The translations under genes were made by a program, and so were the position numbers. From the NCBI RefSeq assembly GCF_030997045.1, contig NZ_CP116899.1, positions 2,181,501-2,245,500 of the forward strand: a stretch of DNA of 64,000 nt. Reading direction: 5' to 3'. The notes below the pieces were generated by a model, which was not told the DNA's origin, did not search any database, and was given only the letters and a program-made list of their open reading frames with translations. The DNA is from Microbulbifer sp. TB1203. Its GTDB lineage: Bacteria; Pseudomonadota; Gammaproteobacteria; Pseudomonadales; Cellvibrionaceae. The first letter of the stretch is position 1, and the number at the start of each line of letters is the position of its first letter. This document shows positions 34,863 through 43,402 of the stretch, piece by piece.

Positions 34863-35138
34863 ATGCGGCATTCAACAACTGGAGGAAAATTCCGCCAAAC
34901 GGAGGCCGCCGGTCAGGTTCTCTGTCATTTTGTGAACCACTTCAAATTAATTATATTTATATGATAATTATGCATGGGGAATTATGGCGGACACGGTTGG
35001 GAGTGTCGTCCAGCTTTGAGTAGTAAACGCTTTTACCAGGTCCAAGTTAGCGCACAGCAGCTGGTGCAACCCTTTACCTGGTGGGGGTCTGAAGACAAAA
35101 GAAGAATTTGGCGACAGCAGTAATATCCGGATCAAACA
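34863..35138. other. AT-rich upstream region of the GH5_5 gene
   Basis: No gene. This stretch is clearly AT-richer than its surroundings and is the likely promoter region of the GH5_5 endoglucanase gene. It includes one LacI-type operator candidate at 35023-35036. Confidence 0.45.
35023..35036. promoter_or_regulatory. Candidate LacI-family operator
   Basis: GTAAACGCTTTTAC is an imperfect palindrome (GTAAA-N4-TTTAC) of the kind bound by LacI/GalR-family repressors. It lies about 220 bases upstream of the GH5_5 start. This is one site found by eye, so chance cannot be excluded. Confidence 0.3.
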
Positions 35139-35170
35139 AAAGCCCCGGCGGGATATCCCGCCGGGGCTTT
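35139..35170. terminator. Bidirectional terminator-like hairpin
   Basis: Perfect 14-base-pair stem (AAAGCCCCGGCGGG / CCCGCCGGGGCTTT) with an ATAT loop. With AAA on one side and TTT on the other it could end transcripts on either strand. It stands immediately after the GH5 gene remnant. Confidence 0.7.
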
Positions 35171-35210
35171 CGATGTAACCTGGTTCAGACCGGATCTGAC
35201 ACAGATCCTT

Positions 35211-35411
35211 TTCATCAGGGAAAACAGCGTATTCAGGTCGTCTTCCTCACCCCATGCGGGATTATGGGCCGTATCCGTGGTTGACTGGTTGCCGGCACCC
35301 CCATAATAGAACTGCTTGCCCCAGCTCTCGTCCGCTGTCATGCCCGCAAAATTCCACGGAGTATAAAAGTGTATCTCCGCCATCATGCGGTCTGAAACCG
35401 TATCCACCGAT
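35211..35411 (-). pseudogene. GH5 endoglucanase fragment
   Basis: About 66 codons closely match the middle of the GH5 domain of the gene at 31458-33053: DRMMAEIHFYTPWNFAGM, GGAGNQSTTDTAHNP and WGEEDDLNTLFSLMK. Both ends break off sharply: upstream of VDTVS the reading is unrelated, and after SLMK it runs into other sequence. Signal peptide, CBM2, linker and both catalytic glutamates are missing. It is therefore a remnant of a duplicated GH5 gene, not a working enzyme, although an open frame of 91 codons remains. Confidence 0.85.
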
Positions 35412-35451
35412 TATTTTGAATGCCAAAAGGAAGAAAGGGAGAGGAGTTGGC

Positions 35452-35524
35452 GTAGGGTGCGCCGCGCGCACCAATCGGTACAGACCCGGCATGAGCCATA
35501 TTCAGTGCGCGTGGCGCACCCTAC
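35452..35524. repeat. GTAGGGTGCGCC inverted repeat
   Basis: Palindrome with arms GTAGGGTGCGCCGCGCGCACC and GTGCGCGTGGCGCACCCTAC. It marks the border between the carbohydrate island with its GH5 remnant and the accA-dnaE housekeeping genes. Confidence 0.85.
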
Positions 35525-35593
35525 GGCGGCAATTCAGCCATTGCACGATTCGCCCGGGCGAAGCGGAAGCTCCGCAGCCCCGGACCTCGATTG

Positions 35594-36550
35594 CTAGGAA
35601 GCGACGTTGCCGTAGCTCATTAACCGCAGGTAGCGCTTCTCCAGCAGTTCGTCGACAGGTACGTTGCGCAGCTGTTCCACTTGTGCGGACAGGCGTTCCT
35701 TCAGGCGGGCGGCCATGGTATCCGGGTCCCGGTGGGCGCCGCCAAGGGGTTCCGGGATAGTCTCGTCCACGATACCCAGCTCCTCCAACACGCTGGAGGT
35801 CACGCCCATGGCCTCTGCCGCCAATGGCGCTTTTTCCACGGTCTTCCAGATGATGTTGGCGCAGCCTTCCGGGGAGATCACGAAATAGGTGGAATACTGC
35901 AGCATATTCAGTTGGTCGCCGACGCCGATGGCCAGGGCGCCGCCGGAGGAGCCCTCGCCGATCACCGTGCAGATGATCGGGGTTCGCAGGCGCGACATCA
36001 CTGCCAGGTTCTGCGCGATAGCCTCGCTGATGCCGCGCTCCTCGCTGTCGATGCCCGGATAGGCCCCGGGAGTGTCGATCAGGGTGAGCACCGGCAGTTT
36101 GAAGCGCTCCGCCATCTGCATGATGCGCAGGGCCTTGCGGTAGCCCTCCGGCTTGGGCATGCCGAAGTTGCGCGCCACCTTGTCATTCACAGTGCGGCCC
36201 TTCTCCTCGCCGATCACCGCCACCGGCACGCCATCCAGGCGCGCGATACCGGCGATGATCGCCTTGTCGTCGCCGAAGTGGCGGTCGCCGTGGAGTTCGT
36301 CCCAATCGGTAAAGATGCGCTTGATATAGTCCTGGGAATAGGGGCGCTGGGGATGGCGCGCCACCTGCACCACCTGCCAGGGGGTCAGGTCCTCGTAGAT
36401 GGACTCGGTGAGTTTTTCGCTCTTTTCCCGCAGGCGGGTCACTTCGTCGGCGATATTCAGCTCGTTGTCGTCGCCCACATGCTGCAGCTCTTTTATCTTG
36501 CTTTCCAGTTCAGCAATCGGCTGTTCAAATTCGAGAAAATTGAAATTCAT
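35594..36550 (-). CDS. accA: Acetyl-CoA carboxylase carboxyltransferase subunit alpha
   Basis: Alpha subunit of the acetyl-CoA carboxylase carboxyltransferase, which with AccD moves the carboxyl group from carboxybiotin to acetyl-CoA to give malonyl-CoA, the first step of fatty acid synthesis. At 318 residues it is full length. Typical segments are FLEFEQPIAELESKI at the N-terminus, PQRPYSQDYI, LHGDRHFGDDKAI, PGAYPGIDSEERG, GEGSSGGALAIGVGD and the C-terminal RYLRLMSYG. It lies downstream of dnaE on the same strand, the usual gammaproteobacterial order, with about 120 bases between them. Confidence 0.98.
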   Translation of the reverse strand: MNFNFLEFEQPIAELESKIKELQHVGDDNELNIADEVTRLREKSEKLTESIYEDLTPWQVVQVARHPQRPYSQDYIKRIFTDWDELHGDRHFGDDKAIIAGIARLDGVPVAVIGEEKGRTVNDKVARNFGMPKPEGYRKALRIMQMAERFKLPVLTLIDTPGAYPGIDSEERGISEAIAQNLAVMSRLRTPIICTVIGEGSSGGALAIGVGDQLNMLQYSTYFVISPEGCANIIWKTVEKAPLAAEAMGVTSSVLEELGIVDETIPEPLGGAHRDPDTMAARLKERLSAQVEQLRNVPVDELLEKRYLRLMSYGNVAS

Positions 36551-36672
36551 GAAATCCGCGCCTTGAAATCTGTTCCGATAATGCCTAGAGCGTCACACCA
36601 GTGCCACCCGCAAAATTCTCGCCTGCCGCCAAGTTGCATTCGGCCGCGAAAACGGTCGTATAAAAATGGCGG

Positions 36673-39600
36673 CTAGCTTACCGGGATAGAACCAGCTAGT
36701 CGAGCCTGCCGCTCATTGTAGTTGAGCACCACCCTCTGCCGCCCCAGCAGCTCGCGCAGCGACTGCACCAACTGGTCGTTGGGCTCCACATTCCACTCGC
36801 CGGGCAACCGATAGGTACCGCGGGCATCGCTGCGCGCCACTTCCAGGGTGACACCGCAGTTGCTGCCAGGGCCATTGGTATAGGGCCGCAGGCAGGCGGC
36901 CAGCCGCTTGGCCAGCCCCCGCGGCGCGGTGGCACTGTCCAGCTGCAAACGCACACCGGTCACACTGCCCTGGCGCAGTTCGTCCAGGGTGGACACATTG
37001 TTGACGGTCATCTTGAGGCCGCCGCTGTAATCGTCGTGGGAGACGGGGCCGTCCAGCACCAGCAGGGAGTCCTTGGCGAGCTTTTCCCGGTGCTCGCCAA
37101 AGGCCTCGCTGAATACCGCTGCCTCCAGGCGGGCACTTCTGTCGTCCAGGGTCACTATGGCCATGGAGTCGCCGCGTTTGGTTTTCATTACCCGCATGGC
37201 CACCACCAGGCCCGCCACCTTTTGTGCTTCCCGGCCCGGTTTCAGGTCGGCGATACGTGCCTTGACCAGGTGCTGCAGCTCGTCTTCGTATTCATCGATG
37301 GGGTGGCCGGTGAGATAGAGACCGAGGGTGTTCTTCTCTCCCTCTAAGCGCTCGCGGATGCCCCAGGGGCGCGCGCGGCGGAACTCGGCGTAGACATCCC
37401 CCTCCGCTGCGGAGGGCACCACTTCGCCAAACAGGTCCATCATCCCCGCGCTGGCGTTCGCGGCCTGCTGTTCCGCGGCCTTGACCGCCTCGTCCACCGC
37501 GTTGAACAGCACCGCGCGGGAGTAGTTCAGGCCGTCGTCACCGTCGGCGCTGGGGCCGATGCTGTCCAGCGCGCCGGAGCGCACCAACGCCTCCAGGGCG
37601 CGCTTGTTCACCTTTCGCGGGTCGATGCGGGAGCAGAAGTCGAACAAATCGGTAAAGGGCCCGCCCTCCTTGCGCACCGCGATGATATTTTCCACCGGCC
37701 CCTCGCCCAGGCCCTTGATGGCCCCCAGGCCGTAAATGATGCGGTTGTCGATGTCCACCGAGAACTGGTAGCTGCCCAGGTTCACGTCCGGCGGCACCAG
37801 CTCCAACTTCATGGCCCGGCATTCTTCGATAAAGGTCACCACCTTATCGGTCTTGTCCATATCCGAGGACATGGTGGCGGCCATAAACTGCGCCGGGTAG
37901 TGGGCCTTGAGCCAGGCGGTCTGGTAGGACACCAGCGCGTAGGCGGCCGAATGCGATTTGTTAAAGCCGTAGCCGGCGAACTTCTCCACCAGGTCGAAGA
38001 TCTTGATCGCGAGATCCGGATCGACCCCCTGCTCCTTCGCGCCGTTTTCAAAGATCTCCCGCTGCTTGGCCATCTCCTCGGGCTTTTTCTTACCCATGGC
38101 CCGGCGCAGCAGGTCGGCGCCGCCGAGGGTGTAGCCCGCCAGCTCCTGGGCGATCTGCATCACCTGTTCCTGGTAGACGATAACCCCGTAGGTGGGCTCC
38201 AGGATCGGCTTCAGTTTCTCGTGCTGGTATTTGGCGTCCGGATAGGCCACCTGGGCGCGGCCGTGTTTCCGGTTGATAAAGTCGTCCACCATCCCGGATT
38301 GCAGCGGGCCCGGGCGGAACAGGGCCACCAGGGCGATCATGTCCTCCAGGTTATCCGGCTGCAGGCGCTTGATCAGGTCCTTCATGCCGCGGGATTCCAG
38401 CTGGAACACCGCGGTGGTCTCGGCCTTTTTCAGCATTTTGAAGGTGGGTTCGTCGTCCAGCGGCAGCGTGGCGATATCCAGCGGTTCGAGCCCTTCGCGC
38501 GCGCGCTGCTCGTCCACCATGCGCTTGGCCCAGTCGATGATGGTGAGGGTGCGCAGGCCGAGGAAGTCGAATTTCACCAGGCCGGCGTCTTCCACGTCGT
38601 TCTTGTCGAACTGGGTCACCAGGCCGCCGCCGGACTCGTCGCAGTAGAGCGGCGCGAAATCCGTGAGCTTGGTGGGGGCGATCACCACGCCGCCGGCGTG
38701 CTTGCCCACATTGCGCGCAACCCCTTCCAACTGGACCGCCATCTCCCAGATTTCCTGGGCCTCTTCATCGTTTTCCAGGAATTCGCGCAGGATTTCTTCC
38801 TGGTCGAAGGCCTTCTGCAGGGTCATTCCCACATCCGGCGGAATCATTTTCGAGAGCTTGTCGGCGAGGCCGTAGGATTTTCCCTGCACCCGCGCCACGT
38901 CGCGCACCACCGCCTTGGCGGCCATGGTACCGAAAGTGATGATCTGGCTCACCGCCTGGCGGCCGTAGTTGTCGGCCACATAGCCAATCACCCGGTCGCG
39001 CTTCTCCATGCAGAAGTCCACGTCGAAGTCGGGCATGGATACCCGCTCCGGGTTGAGGAAGCGCTCGAACAGCAGGTCGTACTGCAGCGGGTCCAGGTCG
39101 GTGATATCCAGGGAATAGGCCACCAGCGAGCCGGCGCCGGAACCCCGCCCCGGCCCCACCGGGATACCGTGTTCCTTGGCCCACTGGATAAAGTCCATCA
39201 CGATCAGGAAGTAGCCCGGGAAGCCCATCTGGATAATGATCTCCAGCTCGAAGCGCAACCGGTCCTCGTAGACCTTGCGCCGCGAAGCGTAATCCGGCGC
39301 GGACTTGTCGAGAATTTTTTCCAGGCGCCGCTCCAGCCCATCGAAGGAAACCTTCTCGAAGAACTGGTTTTCGGTCATGCCCTCGGGAATTGGGTATTCC
39401 GGCAGGAAATACTTGCCCAACTGGATCGGCGAGGTACAGCGCTTGGCGATTTCCACAGTGTTGTGCAGCGCCTCGGGAATATCGCTGAACAGCTCCCACA
39501 TTTCCTCGGGGGTGCGAAAATACTGCTGCGGGGAATAGCGGCGCTCCCGCCTGGGGTCGTCCAGCGCGCGGCCCTCGTGAATGCACACCCGCACTTCGTG

Positions 39601-40230
39601 GGCCTCGAATTCGCTCTCGTCGAGGAAGCGCACGTCGTTGGTGGCCACTACCGGCAGTTGCAGTTCCTGCGCCAGGGCCACCGCGCCGTGCAGGTATTCC
39701 TCCTCCCCGGGGCGGCCGGTGCGCTGCAGTTCCAGGTAGTAGCGGCCGGGAAAGATCTGCGCCCACTCCCCGGCCAGGTCCCGCGCCTGGGCGGTGCGCC
39801 CGGCCACCAGCGCGCGGCCCACATCGCCGAACCTGGCCCCGGAAAGGGCCAGTACCCCGGCGCTGTACTCCTTCAGCCACTGGCGGCGGATATAGGCCTG
39901 GCCGTGGTACTGCCCTTCCATCCAGGCGCGGGAGATCAGTTCGGTGATATTGCGGTAGCCCTCACCGTTCATCGCATAGAGGGTGATCAGCGTGGGCTTG
40001 TCCTCACCGCCCTCGCTGAGCCAGAAATCCGCACCGGTAATCGGCTTGATGCCGGCGCCCAGGCAGGCTTTGTAGAACTTGATCTGGCCGTAGAAATTGG
40101 TCTGGTCGGTGAGCGCCAGCGCCGGCATCTGCAGCTCTCCCGCGCGGGCCACCAGCGGCTTGATGCGCACCAGGCCGTCGATCAGGGAGAACTCGGAGTG
40201 GGCTCTTAAGTGGACAAAAGGTTGGATCAT
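36673..40230 (-). CDS. dnaE: DNA polymerase III subunit alpha
   Basis: Catalytic subunit of the replicative DNA polymerase, 1185 residues, full length. The PHP domain starts at FVHLRAHSEFSLIDG. The polymerase core shows the catalytic aspartates in MPDFDVDFC, with GPGRGSGAGSLVAYSL before it and QLESRGMKDLIKRL and FRPGPLQSGMVDDFINRK after it. A helix-hairpin-helix and an OB-fold lie in the C-terminal third (VAGLVVAMRVMKTKRGD). The start at 40230 (MIQPFVHLRAHSEF) is the conserved one; the open frame runs 25 codons further up through a palindromic repeat and was not used. accA follows on the same strand. Confidence 0.98.
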   Translation of the reverse strand: MIQPFVHLRAHSEFSLIDGLVRIKPLVARAGELQMPALALTDQTNFYGQIKFYKACLGAGIKPITGADFWLSEGGEDKPTLITLYAMNGEGYRNITELISRAWMEGQYHGQAYIRRQWLKEYSAGVLALSGARFGDVGRALVAGRTAQARDLAGEWAQIFPGRYYLELQRTGRPGEEEYLHGAVALAQELQLPVVATNDVRFLDESEFEAHEVRVCIHEGRALDDPRRERRYSPQQYFRTPEEMWELFSDIPEALHNTVEIAKRCTSPIQLGKYFLPEYPIPEGMTENQFFEKVSFDGLERRLEKILDKSAPDYASRRKVYEDRLRFELEIIIQMGFPGYFLIVMDFIQWAKEHGIPVGPGRGSGAGSLVAYSLDITDLDPLQYDLLFERFLNPERVSMPDFDVDFCMEKRDRVIGYVADNYGRQAVSQIITFGTMAAKAVVRDVARVQGKSYGLADKLSKMIPPDVGMTLQKAFDQEEILREFLENDEEAQEIWEMAVQLEGVARNVGKHAGGVVIAPTKLTDFAPLYCDESGGGLVTQFDKNDVEDAGLVKFDFLGLRTLTIIDWAKRMVDEQRAREGLEPLDIATLPLDDEPTFKMLKKAETTAVFQLESRGMKDLIKRLQPDNLEDMIALVALFRPGPLQSGMVDDFINRKHGRAQVAYPDAKYQHEKLKPILEPTYGVIVYQEQVMQIAQELAGYTLGGADLLRRAMGKKKPEEMAKQREIFENGAKEQGVDPDLAIKIFDLVEKFAGYGFNKSHSAAYALVSYQTAWLKAHYPAQFMAATMSSDMDKTDKVVTFIEECRAMKLELVPPDVNLGSYQFSVDIDNRIIYGLGAIKGLGEGPVENIIAVRKEGGPFTDLFDFCSRIDPRKVNKRALEALVRSGALDSIGPSADGDDGLNYSRAVLFNAVDEAVKAAEQQAANASAGMMDLFGEVVPSAAEGDVYAEFRRARPWGIRERLEGEKNTLGLYLTGHPIDEYEDELQHLVKARIADLKPGREAQKVAGLVVAMRVMKTKRGDSMAIVTLDDRSARLEAAVFSEAFGEHREKLAKDSLLVLDGPVSHDDYSGGLKMTVNNVSTLDELRQGSVTGVRLQLDSATAPRGLAKRLAACLRPYTNGPGSNCGVTLEVARSDARGTYRLPGEWNVEPNDQLVQSLRELLGRQRVVLNYNERQARLAGSIPVS

Positions 40231-40262
40231 GTTTTTTCGATCTAATTCTCGATAATGACCCT

Positions 40263-40318
40263 GTAGGAGCGGGCCATGCCCGCGATCGATAGTTATCGCG
40301 GGCATGGCCCGCTCCTAC
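40263..40318. repeat. GTAGGAGCGGGCCATGCCCGCGAT inverted repeat
   Basis: Perfect palindrome with 24-base arms starting GTAGGAGCGGGCCATGCC and an eight-base loop, between the DUF1289 gene and dnaE. It resembles the element at 16394-16468. Confidence 0.88.
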
Positions 40319-40337
40319 AAGGTATTTTTAAAATTCT

Positions 40338-40541
40338 TTACCAGTGGCGGCCCATCCGCCGCGCGCGTTCGGTGCAGAGGCGCACCACCTGCCAGCGCTG
40401 GTCGTCGCTCATGGCGCCCCAGCGGCTGATCTCGTCGCCGCTGCGAAAACAGCCCTCGCAGATATCGTCGCTGTTGAGTGCGCACACGGAAATACAGGGG
40501 GATTTTACCGGCCCCGCGGCCGCCGCTTCTCTCTCTGACAT
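40338..40541 (-). CDS. DUF1289 small cysteine-rich protein
   Basis: Protein of 67 residues in the DUF1289 family. It has SPCISVCALNSDDICEGCFR with four cysteines, a likely metal site, then DEISRWGAMSDDQRWQV. The function is unknown. The ATG at 40541 overlaps the TGA of the upstream gamma-carbonic-anhydrase gene as TGATG, so translation is coupled. A GTG one codon earlier is also possible. Confidence 0.9.
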   Translation of the reverse strand: MSEREAAAAGPVKSPCISVCALNSDDICEGCFRSGDEISRWGAMSDDQRWQVVRLCTERARRMGRHW

Positions 40542-41071
40542 CACGAATCGGAAACCGGGGTGAGCTGTTCGGAAAAATACCGGCCGTTGGCCGCGTAGTG
40601 ATCGCTGCTGGCCTTGAGCAGTTCGAAGGTGGATTCGTCGAGGGTTTTGACCACCTTGCCCGGGGTGCCCAGCACCAGGGAGTAGTCAGGGATCTCGGTG
40701 CCCTCGGTGACCAGGGCGTTGGCGCCGACAATACAACACTTGCCGATCCTGGCCCCGTTGAGCACCACCGCATTGATCCCGATCAGACTGTAGTCGCCGA
40801 TTCCGCAGCCGTGCAGCATCACCTTGTGGCCGACAGTCACCCCCTTGCCGATGGTAAGGGGGATGCCGGGGTCAGTGTGCAGCACCGCGCCGTCCTGGAT
40901 ATTGCTGTATTCGCCGATGGTGATCCGGTCGCAATCGCCGCGCACCACCGCGTTGAACCACACGGAGCTGTGGCCGAGCAGTTGCACATCGCCGATTACC
41001 CGGGCCCCCGGGGCAATATAGTGCCCCTCGCCTTCCAGCTGCGGTTGTTTTTCACCCAGTTTGTACAGCAT
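40541..41071 (-). CDS. Gamma carbonic anhydrase family protein (YrdA-like)
   Basis: Left-handed beta-helix protein of 176 residues built from hexapeptide repeats (ARVIGDVQLLG, GAVLHTDPGIPLTIGKGVTVGHKVMLHGC, SLIGINAVVLNGA). The metal-binding histidines are seen in HTDP and in GHKVMLHGC, as in gamma carbonic anhydrases and YrdA/PaaY proteins. Many bacterial members bind zinc but have uncertain activity. The family N-terminus is MLYKLGEK, at 41071, with GGGGAG just upstream; a second ATG at 41092 would add seven residues. It is coupled to the DUF1289 gene by a TGATG overlap. Confidence 0.92.
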   Translation of the reverse strand: MLYKLGEKQPQLEGEGHYIAPGARVIGDVQLLGHSSVWFNAVVRGDCDRITIGEYSNIQDGAVLHTDPGIPLTIGKGVTVGHKVMLHGCGIGDYSLIGINAVVLNGARIGKCCIVGANALVTEGTEIPDYSLVLGTPGKVVKTLDESTFELLKASSDHYAANGRYFSEQLTPVSDS

Positions 41072-41205
41072 TTCTCCCCGCGTTCCGATCATTCAAGCGC
41101 GCTATTATCGCGGTCGGAGGGGGTTGTGGCCAGCGGATGGATCTTGCGCTTTTGCCAGGGGCGGCTGCGCCGCCTTGCGGAGCTGGAGCTCCGCGGTCCC
41201 GGGGG

Positions 41206-41706
41206 TTACAACAGCTGATTCTGTTGCACGAAACTGGCCCCTTCCAGGGTCAGCAGCCGCGCCTTCATCTCCAGCCCGCCCGCGTAGCCGGTCAGGCTGC
41301 CGTCGGCACCGATCACTCGGTGGCAGGGAATCACCACCGCAATGCGGTTGGCACCGTTGGCCCTTGCCACCGCGCGGATCGCCTTCAGGTTGCCCAGCGC
41401 CTCCGCCTGCTCCCGGTAGCTGCGGGTGTTCCCGTAGGGAATGCGCAGCAGCTCATCCCAGACACTGCGCTGGAAATCCGTGCCCCGGGGATTCAGCGGC
41501 AGCTCGAAATTCCGGCGGCCGCCGGCAAAGTATTCCTCCAGCTGCCGCGCGGCCAGGTCGGTCAGCGCCGTGGACTGTCGCTGCCAGTCTTTCTCCAGTC
41601 GCATGGGGCGCTCGGCGCTGTGGAACTCCAGTGCCACTATACCCTCGTCGTCTGCGGCTATACCCACCTCGCCAAATTCGGTGGAATAGATTTCGTAATT
41701 AACCAT
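41206..41706 (-). CDS. ogt: Methylated-DNA--protein-cysteine methyltransferase
   Basis: DNA repair protein of 166 residues that takes the alkyl group from O6-alkylguanine onto its own cysteine. The active site is IPCHRVIG with GYAGGLEMK behind it, and the helix-turn-helix region includes FQRSVWDELLRIPYG. The ATG overlaps the TGA of the upstream Ada-AlkA-type gene as TGATG, so the two repair proteins are made together. Its single-domain form is closer to Ogt than to the C-terminal half of Ada, and here it completes the activities that E. coli Ada has in one chain. Confidence 0.95.
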   Translation of the reverse strand: MVNYEIYSTEFGEVGIAADDEGIVALEFHSAERPMRLEKDWQRQSTALTDLAARQLEEYFAGGRRNFELPLNPRGTDFQRSVWDELLRIPYGNTRSYREQAEALGNLKAIRAVARANGANRIAVVIPCHRVIGADGSLTGYAGGLEMKARLLTLEGASFVQQNQLL

Positions 41707-43166
41707 CAGTCTTCTCCGCTCTTGAGCGACTGCCACAACAGCAGCGCGCCGTAGGCCCGCCAGGGGCGCCAGTTCTCGGCCCGTGCCAGGGCCTGCTTCG
41801 GTTTGGCCTTCTCGCCGTTTTCCCCCAGTGCCTGCAATATGCCCAGGTCGGATGCGGGAAAGGCGTCCGGCATGGACAGGCCGCGCATGGCGATGTACTG
41901 CGCGGTCCAGTCGCCGATACCCGGCAGCGCGGTGACCCGGGCACACCAGTCGGCCAGTTCCGTCTCCGTGAAATTCACCCGCCCGTCCAGAGTGGCGGCG
42001 ACGAATTCGCGCAGGGTCTGCGCCCTCGCGCGGGTCAGCCCCAGTCCGTCGAAATCAGCATCCGCCAGTTGCTCGGGAGTCGGAAACAACCGGTGCTCCT
42101 CCCCCGAGTCGTCGACAAAGGATTCGCCATAGCGGGCCACCACCCGCCCGGCGATGGTGGTGGCGGCAGCGACCGAGATCTGCTGGCCGAGAATCGCCCG
42201 CAAAGCGTATTCGAACGGGTCCCAGGCTCCGGGCAGGCGCACGCCCGGTGTGCGGGCAATCTCCCGCGCGAGCAGCGGGTCCGCGGCCAGCTGCGCGGTG
42301 ATCTCCGCTGTGTCCGCGTCCAGGTCGAACAGCCGGCGCAGACGCTGGTTCAGCAGGTAGAGCGCCGCGCCGCCCTCCCCGGAGATCTCCACCACCAGGC
42401 GGTTCCTCGACCCCTGGTCGCGCACCCGCAGCACACCGCGCACCCCGTCCAGCGCAAAGCTGCGCCGGTACACATCGCCCTCCACCTGCTCCACACCGGC
42501 GAGAGCCCGGGCGCGGAAAAACGTCAGCAATTCCCGCCAGTGAAACGGCGGTCGGTAGTGGAGGTAGAGGCGGATGCCCGAAGCCCCGGCGCCACCCGCC
42601 TCCCCCTCCACCGATTCCCGGCGCACCTCCGAGGGGGTGCGCCGGTAGATCTGTTTGAACACCCCGTTGAAGCGGCGCAGGCTGTTGAAGCCGGACTCGT
42701 AGGCAATCTGCGACACCGGCAGGCCGGTATCCCGCAGCAGCCCGAACGCGAACAGCGCCCGCTCCGCCTGCCACACCGCCAGCGGGCTCACCCCCAGGTG
42801 CTCCGCGAACAGCTGGCGCAAGTAACGGCTGCTGACCCCGAGCCGGTCTGCCAGCGTCTCGATGGACTGGGCCTCCCGCTCAGCGCGCATCAGCTTCAGC
42901 GCCCGTTGCACCGTGGTGGACACCAGCCCCCAGGCCGGACTGCCCGGCGCCGCGTCCGGCCGGCAGCGCAGGCAGGGCCGATAGCCCGCGTTCGCCGCCT
43001 CAGCGGCGGTGGCGTAGTAGGTGACGTTGCGCTCCAGCGGCGGCCGCGCGGGGCAGATGGGCCGGCAGAAGATCCGGGTGGTTTTCACCGCGGTAAAGAA
43101 TCGCCCGTCGAACCGCCGGTCGCGGGCGAGGCGGGCGCTGGAACAGATACTGTGGTCGAGTTGCAC
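41706..43166 (-). CDS. Ada-type regulator fused to AlkA DNA glycosylase
   Basis: Protein of 486 residues that joins an alkylation sensor to a repair glycosylase. The N-terminal Ada zinc domain (about 1-80) has the four cysteines in FCRPICPARPP and PCLRCRP; one is the methyl-phosphotriester acceptor in Ada. An AraC-type helix-turn-helix follows (about 90-190, IETLADRLGVSSRYLRQLF and VSQIAYESGFNSLRRFN). The rest is AlkA, with its N-terminal domain and HhH-GPD motif (LPGIGDWTAQYIAMRG) and the catalytic Asp. It probably removes 3-methyladenine and also switches on its own operon when methylated. The GTG start has GAGGAG upstream. ogt follows with a TGATG overlap. Confidence 0.94.
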   Translation of the reverse strand: MQLDHSICSSARLARDRRFDGRFFTAVKTTRIFCRPICPARPPLERNVTYYATAAEAANAGYRPCLRCRPDAAPGSPAWGLVSTTVQRALKLMRAEREAQSIETLADRLGVSSRYLRQLFAEHLGVSPLAVWQAERALFAFGLLRDTGLPVSQIAYESGFNSLRRFNGVFKQIYRRTPSEVRRESVEGEAGGAGASGIRLYLHYRPPFHWRELLTFFRARALAGVEQVEGDVYRRSFALDGVRGVLRVRDQGSRNRLVVEISGEGGAALYLLNQRLRRLFDLDADTAEITAQLAADPLLAREIARTPGVRLPGAWDPFEYALRAILGQQISVAAATTIAGRVVARYGESFVDDSGEEHRLFPTPEQLADADFDGLGLTRARAQTLREFVAATLDGRVNFTETELADWCARVTALPGIGDWTAQYIAMRGLSMPDAFPASDLGILQALGENGEKAKPKQALARAENWRPWRAYGALLLWQSLKSGED

Positions 43167-43402
43167 GGCAATCTCCTCTGGTTGCGGGCCAGTTTAGGAG
43201 CAGGCGGCATCGTGTACTAGTCATTTTCGGAAGTGACAGAAAGGAGATTCTGTGTCGCGTCTGGCCGGAAAGGAGAGCGAGCACAAAGACTGAGGAGTCG
43301 ATATGAAAACGGCCGGTGTTCTCGCGGATGAACAGCAGGGCACTGTTCACCTGCGGACCAATGGCAACGGCCCACAAACGGGGCCGTGCCAGCGGCTTTA
43401 TC

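Noticed and set aside
35132..35407. Open frame of 91 codons as a working protein
   Set aside because: It is a broken GH5 piece without catalytic residues and with unrelated ends.
36673..40230. Frameshift or interruption in dnaE
   Set aside because: The frame is intact and full length, with all polymerase motifs in order.
40231..40305. N-terminal extension of dnaE
   Set aside because: The extra 25 codons run through a palindromic repeat; the conserved DnaE start is at 40230.
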